Positions 7,439-16,097 of a stretch of DNA of 64,000 bases are shown piece by piece (the stretch's first letter is position 1; each line of letters opens with the position of its first letter). The DNA is taken from assembly GCA_963718745.1 (NCBI GenBank), contig OY970370.1:2108001-2172000 (forward strand), read 5' to 3'. Made by a program: the position numbers and the translations under genes. Origin of the DNA: Fermentibacter sp963718745 [NCBI: Candidatus Fermentibacterota bacterium]. GTDB taxonomy: Bacteria > Fermentibacterota > Fermentibacteria > Fermentibacterales. Under the pieces are notes generated by a model, which saw only the letters and a list, made by a program, of their open reading frames with translations, did no database searches and was not told the DNA's origin.

Positions 7439-9681
7439 TTACAGTCTCACCAGGCTCCTGACGACCGAGCCGGAGGGGCATTCGAGCCTCACGAAATACA
7501 AGCCTGCCGGGACTCCTCCCCCCGCCCAGTTCACACTGTGGCTGCCGGCCGCCAGTTCGTCCTCGACGATGGTGTCGACCAGCCTTCCGTCCAGGGAGTA
7601 GATCGAGAGCGACACCGGTCCGGGTGAAGGAATGCTGAAGCAGATGACGGCCAGCGAGGAGAACGGGTTGGGGACCGGGGATTCGAGTACGGGTGCCGGG
7701 GACGGAGAAATCCCCTCGAGCCCGGTGATCGTCCAGTGACAAGCACCGAGTCGGCTCCGGACGAGCTGAAGTCCGGACCCACGGCTTCTACGAAGAGTGT
7801 TGTAGCGGTTTCGCCCGCCTCCCTTACCAGCTCCGGCACGAAGCAGGCATCTGCGGGGGAGGCCCACAGGAAGGTCCGGGAGCCGTTCCCGTTCAGGCGG
7901 TAGACGTTGTACTGGTACACCTCGCCTGAGGAGTGGGTCCAGCGGAGCCGGACCGAGGCGTGATCGTCGTCGGTCTGCCAGAAGCCGTCGACCCAGAGAC
8001 CCGAGGGTGGCGCAGGAGGATCGGCGGGTCCGTCGAGGAGTCCGAGCCTGCCCACCCTGGCATCGAAGTCGTCCACCGTCGAAGCAGATGCGAACCTCAG
8101 GCCGAGAGCCTCCAGGGTGCGTCCGGAGTACGCGGAGAGGCTCACCGTCTTCAGGTTCCATCCGGCCTGGGTCGAGTTGCCCACATCGACGAACGAGGAA
8201 GCCCCGGATGTGTTGTCCAGATCGAGGGCGATCTGGATCCGGGACGGCTCTGCAGGGGCATCCGCCCTGAAGGCGATCGTGCACATCGAGCTCGAGGAGA
8301 GCTGGATGTCCGTGCTGAACAGGAGGAGATCCGAGGGAGAGCCTGCAACGAGGTCCCCGGAGACCGACAGGCAGGTTCCGCCGTAGTATGCGTCGTCCCA
8401 GACGAGGTCCGGATAAAGCGGCGTGCCGGAGCAGGTGGAGATCCATCTCCAAGTGGGGAGGACGTCCTGCAGGGAGAGATTGCTCCACTCGCCGGTACGC
8501 TCGACCTCGCCGTCGACTGCGAAGATGCCGCCCTGTCCCGTGTTGAAGTTGGTCACGAACGGCATCGAGCCGATCACGGACCGGTCGACGACGTAGTGCG
8601 CCAGACCCTTCCAGGGATGGCTGGTGTCGGTGTAGGACGGATCACGGTTGGCGCCGACCCAGAAGCGGTTCTCCCGGGTGTAGAAGTCCACCGGACCCGA
8701 GGAGGAGTTGAAGCACCACTCGGGCCTGTAGAACCCGAGGGACGCCCGGTGGGGCTGTCCCTCGGGGAAGAGCACGGTCCAGTTGACGGAGGACTGGTAG
8801 CCGTTCGCCTCGACGTCGGCGCCGGCGAAGAGCTCGTACCTGCTCCTTCCGTAGCTCTCGGCGAGGGTGCCCGAGTTCACCAGGCCTGTCTGGTTCCAGT
8901 TGAAGTTGATGAAGAACTCGTCCGAGATGATCCCGCCATCGTGGAAGAACATGTCGTTGTTGACGTTGAGTGCGTTCTGCCAGGAGATCGCCCCGTTCTC
9001 GATCATCGCGTCGTACCACATCACGTCGATGTCCGAGTTCGTCTGGACATAGTCCATGAAGTCGCGGACGAGCAGCGCAAGCTGCGAGTTGCCCCCCGCC
9101 GTCTCCTGATTGATGAACCACCCGTCGAAGCCGTAGAACTCCGCGACCTCGATCAGCTTGTCGGCGACAGGGAACGAGTCGCCGTCCTTCTGCACGAGAT
9201 CCCATACCCACTGGATCTGCCCCCCGTACACCGCCGGGGGGAAGAAGACCGTTCCATATACGGGCACACCGTTCCTGTGCGCCGCGTCTATCACATACGG
9301 CGCAGGAGCCAGGATCAGGCCCTCGCCGGCCGAGCCGCCCCAGAACACCATGATATCGATGTACATCCAGTAGTTCGGCGCAAAGACGTCGAAATCCTCC
9401 CTGCCCTGGGACGGGTTGCTGCTCGTTCCGTACCAGGCGCAGAGGGTGGAGATCTCTGCCTCTCCAGGTCTCGCATGGGGGTTCACCTGCAGGCCGTACG
9501 GGATCCGTCCGGCCAGCGGTACGGCCGAGGTGTTGTAGGGCGCGTCCGGGTCGGTGGCAGGCTCCCATGTCAGCAGGTCGTTCGGATACCAGTAGGAGCA
9601 GAGGGGCTGGCCCGGAGGCAGCTGGGCAGAGGCAGCGGCGGAGAGGATAAGGGTGCAGAGGGCGGACAGGTGCGGCTTCAT
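7439..9681 (-). CDS. GH85 endo-beta-N-acetylglucosaminidase with C-terminal sorting tail (apparent frameshift near 7735)
   Basis: This secreted glycosidase is expected to cleave the chitobiose core of N-glycans. The ATG at 9681 opens a signal peptide (LSALCTLILSAAASA). The GH85 catalytic domain follows, with the motif GFDGWFINQE giving the substrate-assisting Asn191 and catalytic Glu193. MWYDAMIENGAISWQNALN is another conserved block. Carbohydrate-binding-like and Fn3-like modules come next. Reading in the first frame runs off after SSGADSVLVTG. The adjacent frame continues sensibly as TITGLEGISPSPAP and ends in a Por-type tail (PAGLYFVRLE to VVRSLVRL) with stop at 7439. One missing base near 7735 would join them into a protein of about 747 residues. 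It could be a real mutation or a sequence error. Confidence 0.8.
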
Positions 9682-9820
9682 CGTAACTTCCTTCGCGACA
9701 GGATCACCGTTTGTCGTTTCGTCCGTGCATCGGCAGAATAGGATGGCAGGATGCTCCCGTCCACCTCCCCCGGGGAGAGAGCAGACGGCACCCACGGCCG
9801 GGTGCCGGCGGAGGCCCGAG

Positions 9821-10339
9821 ATGACGGTTTTGTTCTTCCTTGCTGCGCTCTGCACGAGTAACTCCATCGGAGCGGACCTGACCGGCGCGGATCTCGAAGG
9901 GCTCTGGCATGCGATGCCCTTCGTCGGCTCCGGCTATGCCGAGTTCTACGCCTTCTTCGTGGACGGCTCCTTCGTCTGGAGGGAGAACGGCATGGACGGT
10001 GAGGCCAGGCTGCGGGAGAGGCGCGGGAGCTGGTGCATGGAAGGCGACTCCCTGGTTCTGCTTGTTTCCACTGATCTGGTCTGGGAGGGGGGATCGCTTG
10101 TACCAGCGACCGGATCTGTTGGGACCGACTCCGAACTCATTGGTTTCACCCCCATGTACTACGACTACTTCATTCCCGAAGAAGTACGGCTGCAAGTCGG
10201 CAGGCCTTCGCTCGAGCGGGCCGCGGACAACCCCGACCTGCCCGTGGACATGTGGAGGATGTTCATAGGGGGGGATCCGTTCTGGCGGCTTTGCGGCGAC
10301 CCCTCGGTTGTGCGGGAGATCCTGATCCGGGGGTACTGA
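9821..10339 (+). CDS. Secreted protein, possibly lipocalin-like, unknown function
   Basis: This is a 172-residue protein with a signal peptide (TVLFFLAALCTSNSIGA). The body, beginning LEGLWHAMPFVGSGYAEFYAF, has alternating hydrophobic strands like small lipocalin-type domains; that resemblance is only by eye. I chose the ATG at 9821 because upstream in-frame codons encode no plausible protein. Its last 77 bases overlap the 3' end of the convergent PUR-domain gene. Confidence 0.5.
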   Translation: MTVLFFLAALCTSNSIGADLTGADLEGLWHAMPFVGSGYAEFYAFFVDGSFVWRENGMDGEARLRERRGSWCMEGDSLVLLVSTDLVWEGGSLVPATGSVGTDSELIGFTPMYYDYFIPEEVRLQVGRPSLERAADNPDLPVDMWRMFIGGDPFWRLCGDPSVVREILIRGY

Positions 10340-10835
10340 CGCCTTCGGTGGCGGCCGGACCCACCCCACCCTCCGGGGCAGGTCGTGCCGGGCCGCGCCC
10401 CTCGGAGGCCAGCACCGCGTCACGACCTTCGATCCGCATCCGGATGGCGCGTTCGGTCCTTCCGAGGGCGGCGGCGATGTCCCCGGCGGAGGATCCATCC
10501 CCGTGGAGACGCTCGAACAGGGCATCGTCCTCCGGGGTCCATCTTTCGAAGGCCCTGGGGTGGACCTTGCGGACCTCGTCGATCACCGCCCGCCTCCGCT
10601 CGCCCGACTCCCGGTCCATGATCTCGAGCGCAGACAGGAAGGCCTTCCGGAAGGGTTCGAGGCAGCTCTCGAAGACGACTATCCGCTCGCTCTTCCAGCC
10701 ACCGCCGTCCGCCTTCCTGCTCTGGGCCATCGACAGGAAGACACGGCCCTTCCCGGTTTCCCTGACGTCGAGGAAGTAACCCGCACCGCCCGCCTTGACC
10801 CTCTCGCTCCAGATCGTCTGCTTCTGATCGTTCAT
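10263..10835 (-). CDS. PUR-alpha-like (DUF3276) nucleic-acid-binding protein with Myb/SANT-like C-terminus
   Basis: This is a 190-residue cytoplasmic protein. Residues about 8-75 match the bacterial PUR/DUF3276 fold (YFLDVRETGKGRVFLSM, then RIVVFESCLEPF), which binds single-stranded DNA or RNA. Residues about 98-137 look like a SANT/Myb helix-turn-helix: FERWTPEDDALFERLHGDG followed by AAALGRTERAIRMRI. The tail is Pro/Gly/Arg-rich. The ATG at 10835 has GGAGG about 8 nt upstream. Its 3' end overlaps the convergent gene by 77 bp. I infer a DNA-binding regulator or nucleoid protein. Confidence 0.75.
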   Translation of the reverse strand: MNDQKQTIWSERVKAGGAGYFLDVRETGKGRVFLSMAQSRKADGGGWKSERIVVFESCLEPFRKAFLSALEIMDRESGERRRAVIDEVRKVHPRAFERWTPEDDALFERLHGDGSSAGDIAAALGRTERAIRMRIEGRDAVLASEGRGPARPAPEGGVGPAATEGVSTPGSGSPAQPRGRRKAARTDPPL

Positions 10836-10855
10836 CGTTGCACCTCCATGCAAAC

Positions 10856-10869
10856 TGGTGTTCACACCA
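10856..10869. promoter_or_regulatory. Palindrome in the leader of the PUR-domain gene
   Basis: TGGTGT and ACACCA form a perfect 6-bp inverted repeat separated by two bases. It lies about 20 bases upstream of the PUR-domain start. It is the right size for an operator, but no convincing promoter hexamers fix its position. Confidence 0.3.
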
Positions 10870-11042
10870 TGAGTGTGATACATCCCGGAGGAGGGTGCAA
10901 GGGGTGACAGAATCCGGAGCAGGGAGGCGGCACGACGAGCCCCCGGAATGTATTATCGGACCGGGTCCCGGGAGCTGCGCACTGTCGATGCGTACGGAAG
11001 TTCCCGGGCGGGGGATCGCACGACCGCGGAACGGAGGAGAGT

Positions 11043-12782
11043 CTGGACAGGGCCGCAGGTTCGTTCCTGCCGGTGGACCGGGAGGGCATGGCCGCCCGGG
11101 GATGGGATCGCTGCGACGCCATAATCGTGTCCGGCGACGCCTACGTCGATCATCCTTCCTTCGGCGCCGCGCTGATCGGGCGATTCCTCGAATCCAGGGG
11201 ATACAGGGTCGGGATCCTTCCCCAGCCCGACTGGAGGGAACCCGGATCGTTCCTGGCCCTGGGGATCCCGAAGCTCTTCGTCGGCATCACATCGGGCGCC
11301 ATGGACTCCATGGTCAACCACTACACCTCGTTCAACCGCATCAGGTCCGACGACGCCTACAGCCCCGGCGGCAGAGCCGGAGCACGGCCCGACAGGGCCG
11401 TCATCGTCTATTCGAACATCGTCAGGCGGATGATGCCAGGCGTGCCCGTGGTTCTGGGCGGGATCGAAGCCAGCCTCAGACGATTCAGCCACTACGACTT
11501 CTGGTCCGACGGCATGAGGCGCTCCATCCTCCTGGACACGCGGGCCGACATCCTGGTCTACGGCATGGGGGAGAGGCAGATAGCCGAGATAGCAGACAGG
11601 CTGGCCCGTGGCGGGGGGCTCGAGGGGATACCCGGAACCGCCGTATGGATGGGTGCGTCGCGCGCCAAGGAGCCCGTGGGATCCATCGGGCTGCCTTCGC
11701 ACGAGACGATCCTCGAGGATCCGCAGGCCTTCATGGAGATGACCCTGCGCATCGAGGCCGAGGCGAATCCATGGTGCGGGCGGATACTCACGCAGAGATC
11801 GGACAACAGGCTCGTGGCGGCATTCCCTCCGGCCGTGCCGCTTTCGAGCGAGGAGATGGATGCGGTCTACGCGCTCCCCTTCGAGAGGAGACCCCATCCG
11901 TCCTACTCCGAGCCTGTTCCCGCCTGGGAGATGATCCGCGACTCGGTCACCGCCGTGAGGGGTTGTGCCGGCGGCTGCAGCTTCTGCGCGCTAGGCCTCC
12001 ATCAGGGCAGGCACCTGGTCTCCCGGAGCAGGGAGTCCGTGCTGGCCGAGGTGGGCAGGATCGCGAGCCAGGAGTGGTTCAGAGGTACCGTCTCGGATGT
12101 CGGCGGCCCGACCGCCAACATGTACGGCCTCAGGTGCCGGGACCCCGAAGCCGAGAAGAGGTGCCGGAGGTCGTCGTGCCTGTATCCATCAGCGTGTCCG
12201 AATTTTCCGGTGGACCAGACCGCCTTCGCGGACCTGCTGGATGCTGCGGCCGCTGTGCCCGGCGTGGCAAGGGTGCTCGTCGGCAGCGGACTGAGGCTCG
12301 ACCTCGCCGCGCTCGATCCCCGGTTCGTGGAGAGGCTCGCCCGGGGGCACGTGGGCGGGCATCTGAAGGTTGCCCCCGAACACTTCTCGGACAGGGTCCT
12401 CGGGCTGATGCGCAAGCCGGGAGCGGCCTCCTGGAGGAGGTTCCTCTCGCTCTTCGAGAAGGCCTCGGCGGGTACCGAGCAGTACGTCCTGCCCTACATC
12501 ATGGCGGCATTTCCCGGCTGCACGATGGATGACATGGAGGAGGCAGCCTGCGAGCTCCGGCGGAGCGGCCTCTCTCCTAAGCAGGTCCAGACCTTCCTGC
12601 CCACGCCGATGACGCTTGCCGCATGCATGTACGCAACCGGCCTGGCTCCCGACATGACCGGCATAGAGGTCACACGGCGGCCCTCGGACAAGAAGCGCCA
12701 GCTGGAGGTCATTCTCGCCCTGTCCACATCATGGGGTGGCGGAGGGACTGGAACCCGCCCCCGGCACGGGACTATAGACTGA
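11043..12782 (+). CDS. ygiQ: YgiQ-family radical SAM protein
   Basis: This is a radical SAM protein of the YgiQ (UPF0313) family; its reaction is not established. The N-terminal block GDAYVDHPSFG, the B12-binding-like region with GGIEASLRRFSHYDFWSD, and the 4Fe-4S motif CAGGCSFC (near residue 308) are all present. The first conventional start in frame is the GTG at 11073. The residues before it read FLPVDREGM, matching the FLPMSREEM that E. coli YgiQ has inside the protein. No ATG, GTG or TTG lies close upstream. A CTG at 11043 follows a strong GGAGGAGAG, so I placed the start there. Confidence 0.85.
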   Translation: MDRAAGSFLPVDREGMAARGWDRCDAIIVSGDAYVDHPSFGAALIGRFLESRGYRVGILPQPDWREPGSFLALGIPKLFVGITSGAMDSMVNHYTSFNRIRSDDAYSPGGRAGARPDRAVIVYSNIVRRMMPGVPVVLGGIEASLRRFSHYDFWSDGMRRSILLDTRADILVYGMGERQIAEIADRLARGGGLEGIPGTAVWMGASRAKEPVGSIGLPSHETILEDPQAFMEMTLRIEAEANPWCGRILTQRSDNRLVAAFPPAVPLSSEEMDAVYALPFERRPHPSYSEPVPAWEMIRDSVTAVRGCAGGCSFCALGLHQGRHLVSRSRESVLAEVGRIASQEWFRGTVSDVGGPTANMYGLRCRDPEAEKRCRRSSCLYPSACPNFPVDQTAFADLLDAAAAVPGVARVLVGSGLRLDLAALDPRFVERLARGHVGGHLKVAPEHFSDRVLGLMRKPGAASWRRFLSLFEKASAGTEQYVLPYIMAAFPGCTMDDMEEAACELRRSGLSPKQVQTFLPTPMTLAACMYATGLAPDMTGIEVTRRPSDKKRQLEVILALSTSWGGGGTGTRPRHGTID

Positions 12783-12794
12783 CGACCGGCAGGA

Positions 12795-12812
12795 GTCGTT
12801 ACGGGTAACGAC
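12795..12812. other. Hairpin between convergent genes
   Basis: GTCGTTA and TAACGAC form a perfect 7-bp stem with a CGGG loop, just past the ygiQ stop. No T-run follows, so it is at best a weak terminator. The rest of the 208-base gap (12783-12990) shows no gene I can support. Confidence 0.35.
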
Positions 12813-12990
12813 GCACTGGCTACGGAACCGGGGCAATGTGGCACAGCACGCAGCAGCCACTCGGGACGCAGCTTCATGTCATGGGGGAGGGGTGTGAACC
12901 CTCCTGTCGGCAGGCCAGCCAGCCTGGAAAACCCTCCGGCGCTCCTCCCCCGCCTCATTTTTCCTGAACACATATGCGATGCATGATGAT

Positions 12991-13680
12991 CTAGTTGCGG
13001 ACCAGGACCTCGTCGGCCAGGCCGGAGACCAGTTCCGCGGCCCTCGCCGCGTAGTCGGCCGGATATGACGCGAGCCCGGCGTATTCGGCCGAGAGAGTCT
13101 TGCCCGGCCTGAACCTCTGGAGGACGAACCGCCTCACCCGCCCGATGCCGGACAGCATCTCCGGTAGGTCCTCGGCCGTGACGAGGCCCGGGACCAGCGT
13201 GGTCCTGAACTCGTATCGCGAAAGCGACCTGACCATGTCGGCGGATCTCAGTATGTCACCGAAGACGGCTTTTCCTCCGGTGGCCTCCGGATATCTGGCA
13301 GGCGCGGCCTTCAGGTCCATCGCAACGTAGTCGACGAATTCCAGGGCGTCAGCAAGCCTGTCCGGGAGCGTGCCGTTCGTGTCCAGTTTGACCGGGAGGC
13401 CGGTCTCCGCCCTTATCCTGTCCAGGAAAGCAGGCAGTCCCGGTGTCAGGAGTGGCTCACCCCCCGTCACGCATACGCCATCGACGAAACCGGCTCTCTG
13501 TGACAGCAGGCCGATCACCTCGTCCTCGCAAAGGGAGTATTCGTCGGCAAGCAGGTCCGGCCTGACCAGCTCCGGATTGTGGCAGAAGGGGCAGTAGAGG
13601 TTGCATCCACCGAAGAAGACGACGGAGGAGATCCTCCCCGGGTACTCGATCAGGCTGGTGCCGAGGAACGAGCGGATCAA
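12991..13680 (-). CDS. nrdG: Anaerobic ribonucleotide reductase activating protein
   Basis: This is the radical SAM activase that installs the glycyl radical on class III ribonucleotide reductase, 229 residues. The cluster motif is CNLYCPFC (Cys26, Cys30, Cys33), and the SAM-binding GGEPLL block follows near residue 75. The start is TTG at 13680. Its TTGA overlaps the stop of the small glycyl-radical gene, so the activase and its substrate peptide should be translated together. This supports the small gene being the real target. It is the last gene of the nrdD operon. Confidence 0.9.
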   Translation of the reverse strand: MIRSFLGTSLIEYPGRISSVVFFGGCNLYCPFCHNPELVRPDLLADEYSLCEDEVIGLLSQRAGFVDGVCVTGGEPLLTPGLPAFLDRIRAETGLPVKLDTNGTLPDRLADALEFVDYVAMDLKAAPARYPEATGGKAVFGDILRSADMVRSLSRYEFRTTLVPGLVTAEDLPEMLSGIGRVRRFVLQRFRPGKTLSAEYAGLASYPADYAARAAELVSGLADEVLVRN

Positions 13681-13853
13681 TCGCCGGCCTCTCCGTTCAC
13701 GTCTGTCTCGATGTCGACATACCGGCGGTCCGCGAACTCCTCCTGCTTGCCCCTGTTCCAGTCCTGGACCGGCCTGTAGTATCCCACGACCCTCGAATAG
13801 ACCTCGGCCCTGACCGCCTTGATCTTCGAGGTCCCGACCTCTTCGTCAGTCAT
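13677..13853 (-). CDS. Stand-alone glycyl-radical peptide of class III ribonucleotide reductase (split NrdD C-terminus)
   Basis: This 58-residue protein contains the glycyl-radical segment that normally ends NrdD. It reads EVYSRVVGYYRPVQDWNRGK, with Gly24 as the predicted radical site, and continues QEEFADRRY. The ATG at 13853 lies inside the end of the nrdD gene (8-nt overlap), in a different frame. A TAG sits three codons upstream in its own frame, so it cannot be a simple extension. Its stop overlaps the nrdG start. In known NrdD proteins this motif is covalently part of the large subunit. Here it must act in trans, comparable to GrcA/YfiD rescuing pyruvate formate-lyase, or be joined by ribosomal frameshifting. 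Confidence 0.85.
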   Translation of the reverse strand: MTDEEVGTSKIKAVRAEVYSRVVGYYRPVQDWNRGKQEEFADRRYVDIETDVNGEAGD

Positions 13854-15969
13854 CCTCGCCTATCCTTCCTATGTGCAGGAACAACCCTCCCTGCCCAGGG
13901 TCCTCGACCGACGGACCGACATTCCTGTAGCTGCCCTCGGGCAGGTCCAGCCCGGCGTCGATCACTTCGCCGAACATCTCGATGTCGTCGTCGGAATGAG
14001 GGAACGGGCAGTAGAAGCATTCGCCCGGCACGTAGCCGTGAACCGGGCAGATCGAAAACGTAGGAGTGAAACTGAAATACGGCAGCCTGAACCTGGTCAC
14101 GATCTTCCGGGCCAGGTCCCTGACCGTTCTCCAGTCCGTGATCGCCTCGCCGATGAAGATATGTACGACGGTTCCACCGGTGAACATCACCTGGAGCGGA
14201 TCCTGGTGGGAGAGCAGGCTGAAGATGTCCGTGCGGTTGTCGACCGGTGGATGGACCGAGTTGGTGTAGTAGGGGCTCGAGGAACCCATCGTGTAGATCC
14301 CCGGGAAGCGGTCCAGATCCTTCCGGGCGAGCCTGTAGGAGGCTCCCTCTGCTGGCGAGGCCTCCAGGTTGTAGAGATTGCCCGTGTGCTCCTGGAACTC
14401 GGAGAGAGTGTCCCTCATGAAGCCGAGGACCTTTTCTGCCCACAGCGCGGAAGCCTTCGCGAGGATGCCCTCTCCCAGCATGTTCCTGCAGGCTTCGTTC
14501 ATCCCGATGAGGCCGATCGTGGAGAAATGGTTGGCCCAGTAGGAGCCGCTCGTCCTGCGGATCTCGTCCAGGTAGTGACGGGTGTAGGGGTAGAGCCCCC
14601 TCTCGGTCAGCTCCTCCACCGCCCGCCTCTTCAGTTCGAGGGAGTCCCTCGAGAGCTCCATGATCTGCCTCAGCCTCCTGAAGAACTCCTGCTCGCCGCC
14701 GCTGCGGGAGAGCCAGGCCAGCCTGGGGAGGTTGATCGTCACCACGCCGATAGAACCAGTGAGCGGATTCGAGCCGAACAGCCCCCCGCCCCTCTTTCGC
14801 AGCTCCCTGTTGTCCAGGCGCAGCCTGCAGCACATGCTGCGCGCATCCTCCGGGTCCATGTCCGAATTGACGAAGTTGCTGAAGTAGGGGATGCCGTACT
14901 TGCCGGTCATCTCCCAGACGGGCTTGAGGTTCTCGTCGTCCCAGTCGAAGTCGCTGGTGAGGTTGTATGTCGGGATGGGGAATGTGAATATCCGCCCCTT
15001 GGAGTCGCCCTCCATCATCAGGCTCGCGAAGACCCCGTTGAAGAGGTTCATCTCCTCCTGGAAATCCCCGTACCTCCATCCCGTGGGCACTCCGCCCAGC
15101 AGGACCTCCTCCCCGGCCAGCCGCGAAGGCACCTTGAGATCCATCGTGATGTTCGTGAAGGGAGTCTGGAATCCGACGCGGGTCGGGATGTTCACGTTGA
15201 AGAGGAACTCCTGGAGTGCCTGCCTCACCTCGCCGGTCGAGAGGTTGTCGGCCCGTATGAAGGGGGCGAGCAGGGTGTCGAAGTTGGAGAATGCCTGCGC
15301 CCCTGCCGCCTCGCCCTGGAGGGTGTAGAAGAAGTTGACGATCTGGCCGAGGGCTGTCCGCAGATGGCGGGGCGGGGCGGACTCTATCTTTCCCCGGGCT
15401 CCTCTGAACCCGTAACGCAGGAGATCGCGCAGATCCCACCCGACGCAGTACGGGCCGAGGATCCCGAGGTCGTGTATGTGTATGTCCCCGGTGTCGTGGG
15501 CCTCCTTGATGGGCGGCGTGTAGATCCTGCCGAGCCAGTACCTGGCCGTTATCGAACTGGAGAGGTAGAAGTTCAGCCCCTGGAGGGAGTAGTTCATGTT
15601 GGAGTTCTCGTTGACCCTCCAGTCCTCCCTGCCGAGGTAGTCGCCGACCAGGCCGTCGATCCCGCCGATCAGCCGGCCGACGTCCCTGGCCTCGCTCCGC
15701 TTCTCCCTGTACAGGATGAACTGCCTCGCTGCCGCGGTGAGCTTCCTCAGGACGAGGGTCTCCTCGATGAAATCCTGGAGCTGCTCGACCGTGGGTATGG
15801 TCCCCTTGCGGAAGAAGCTCATGTACAGGGCTGCTTCGACCTGATCTGCGATGTCCGAAGCGTCCTCGGGGGTTTCCGAAGATGCCAGCGCGCCCTCTAT
15901 CGAGCGCAGTATCTCCCCGCGGCGATAGTTTTCGACGTCGCCTGTTGTCTTGCGAACGAGCCAGTCCAT
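13846..15969 (-). CDS. nrdD: Anaerobic ribonucleoside-triphosphate reductase large subunit lacking its glycyl-radical domain
   Basis: This class III ribonucleotide reductase makes dNTPs without oxygen; 707 residues from ATG 15969. An ATP-cone occupies about residues 1-95 (VRKTTGDVENYRRGEIL). The barrel contains RVGFQTPFTNITMDL and the active-site region ARSMCCRLR. Near the C-terminus is the metal-ribbon segment CPVHGYVPGECFYCP, where the family usually has a four-Cys zinc site. Instead of continuing into the RVxGYxRP glycyl-radical motif, the frame ends about 50 residues later at a TGA. That motif is encoded by the next gene in another frame. The operon order is nrdD, glycyl peptide, nrdG. 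Confidence 0.9.
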   Translation of the reverse strand: MDWLVRKTTGDVENYRRGEILRSIEGALASSETPEDASDIADQVEAALYMSFFRKGTIPTVEQLQDFIEETLVLRKLTAAARQFILYREKRSEARDVGRLIGGIDGLVGDYLGREDWRVNENSNMNYSLQGLNFYLSSSITARYWLGRIYTPPIKEAHDTGDIHIHDLGILGPYCVGWDLRDLLRYGFRGARGKIESAPPRHLRTALGQIVNFFYTLQGEAAGAQAFSNFDTLLAPFIRADNLSTGEVRQALQEFLFNVNIPTRVGFQTPFTNITMDLKVPSRLAGEEVLLGGVPTGWRYGDFQEEMNLFNGVFASLMMEGDSKGRIFTFPIPTYNLTSDFDWDDENLKPVWEMTGKYGIPYFSNFVNSDMDPEDARSMCCRLRLDNRELRKRGGGLFGSNPLTGSIGVVTINLPRLAWLSRSGGEQEFFRRLRQIMELSRDSLELKRRAVEELTERGLYPYTRHYLDEIRRTSGSYWANHFSTIGLIGMNEACRNMLGEGILAKASALWAEKVLGFMRDTLSEFQEHTGNLYNLEASPAEGASYRLARKDLDRFPGIYTMGSSSPYYTNSVHPPVDNRTDIFSLLSHQDPLQVMFTGGTVVHIFIGEAITDWRTVRDLARKIVTRFRLPYFSFTPTFSICPVHGYVPGECFYCPFPHSDDDIEMFGEVIDAGLDLPEGSYRNVGPSVEDPGQGGLFLHIGRIGEDD

Positions 15970-16097
15970 GTGCCGGGCGCTCCGTGATGATTGCGTGTTT
16001 CTGTCCAGTCGACCCCGGTTCGATAATAGCCCGGCCCCGCCCCCCGTCAAGCCTGATCACACCATATGTTGTGGTCTTCGCTTCTGGAATTGACTAT

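Noticed and set aside
12783-12990. Possible cobalamin riboswitch or tmRNA end in the ygiQ-nrdG gap
   Set aside because: A GGCAGGCCAGCC stretch and a GGGTTCCAGTCCC-like loop look suggestive. The conserved B12 box and core elements are absent, no 5' tmRNA half exists, and the position is 3' of both genes.
13846-13855. nrdD TGA read as selenocysteine
   Set aside because: A tRNA-Sec exists, but reading through the TGA gives a different frame from the glycyl-radical peptide, so it does not restore NrdD.
13819-15987. Long plus-strand open frame antisense to nrdD
   Set aside because: It is 722 residues long but has no recognisable family, and it mirrors a clear NrdD gene. It is an artefact of GC-rich codon use.
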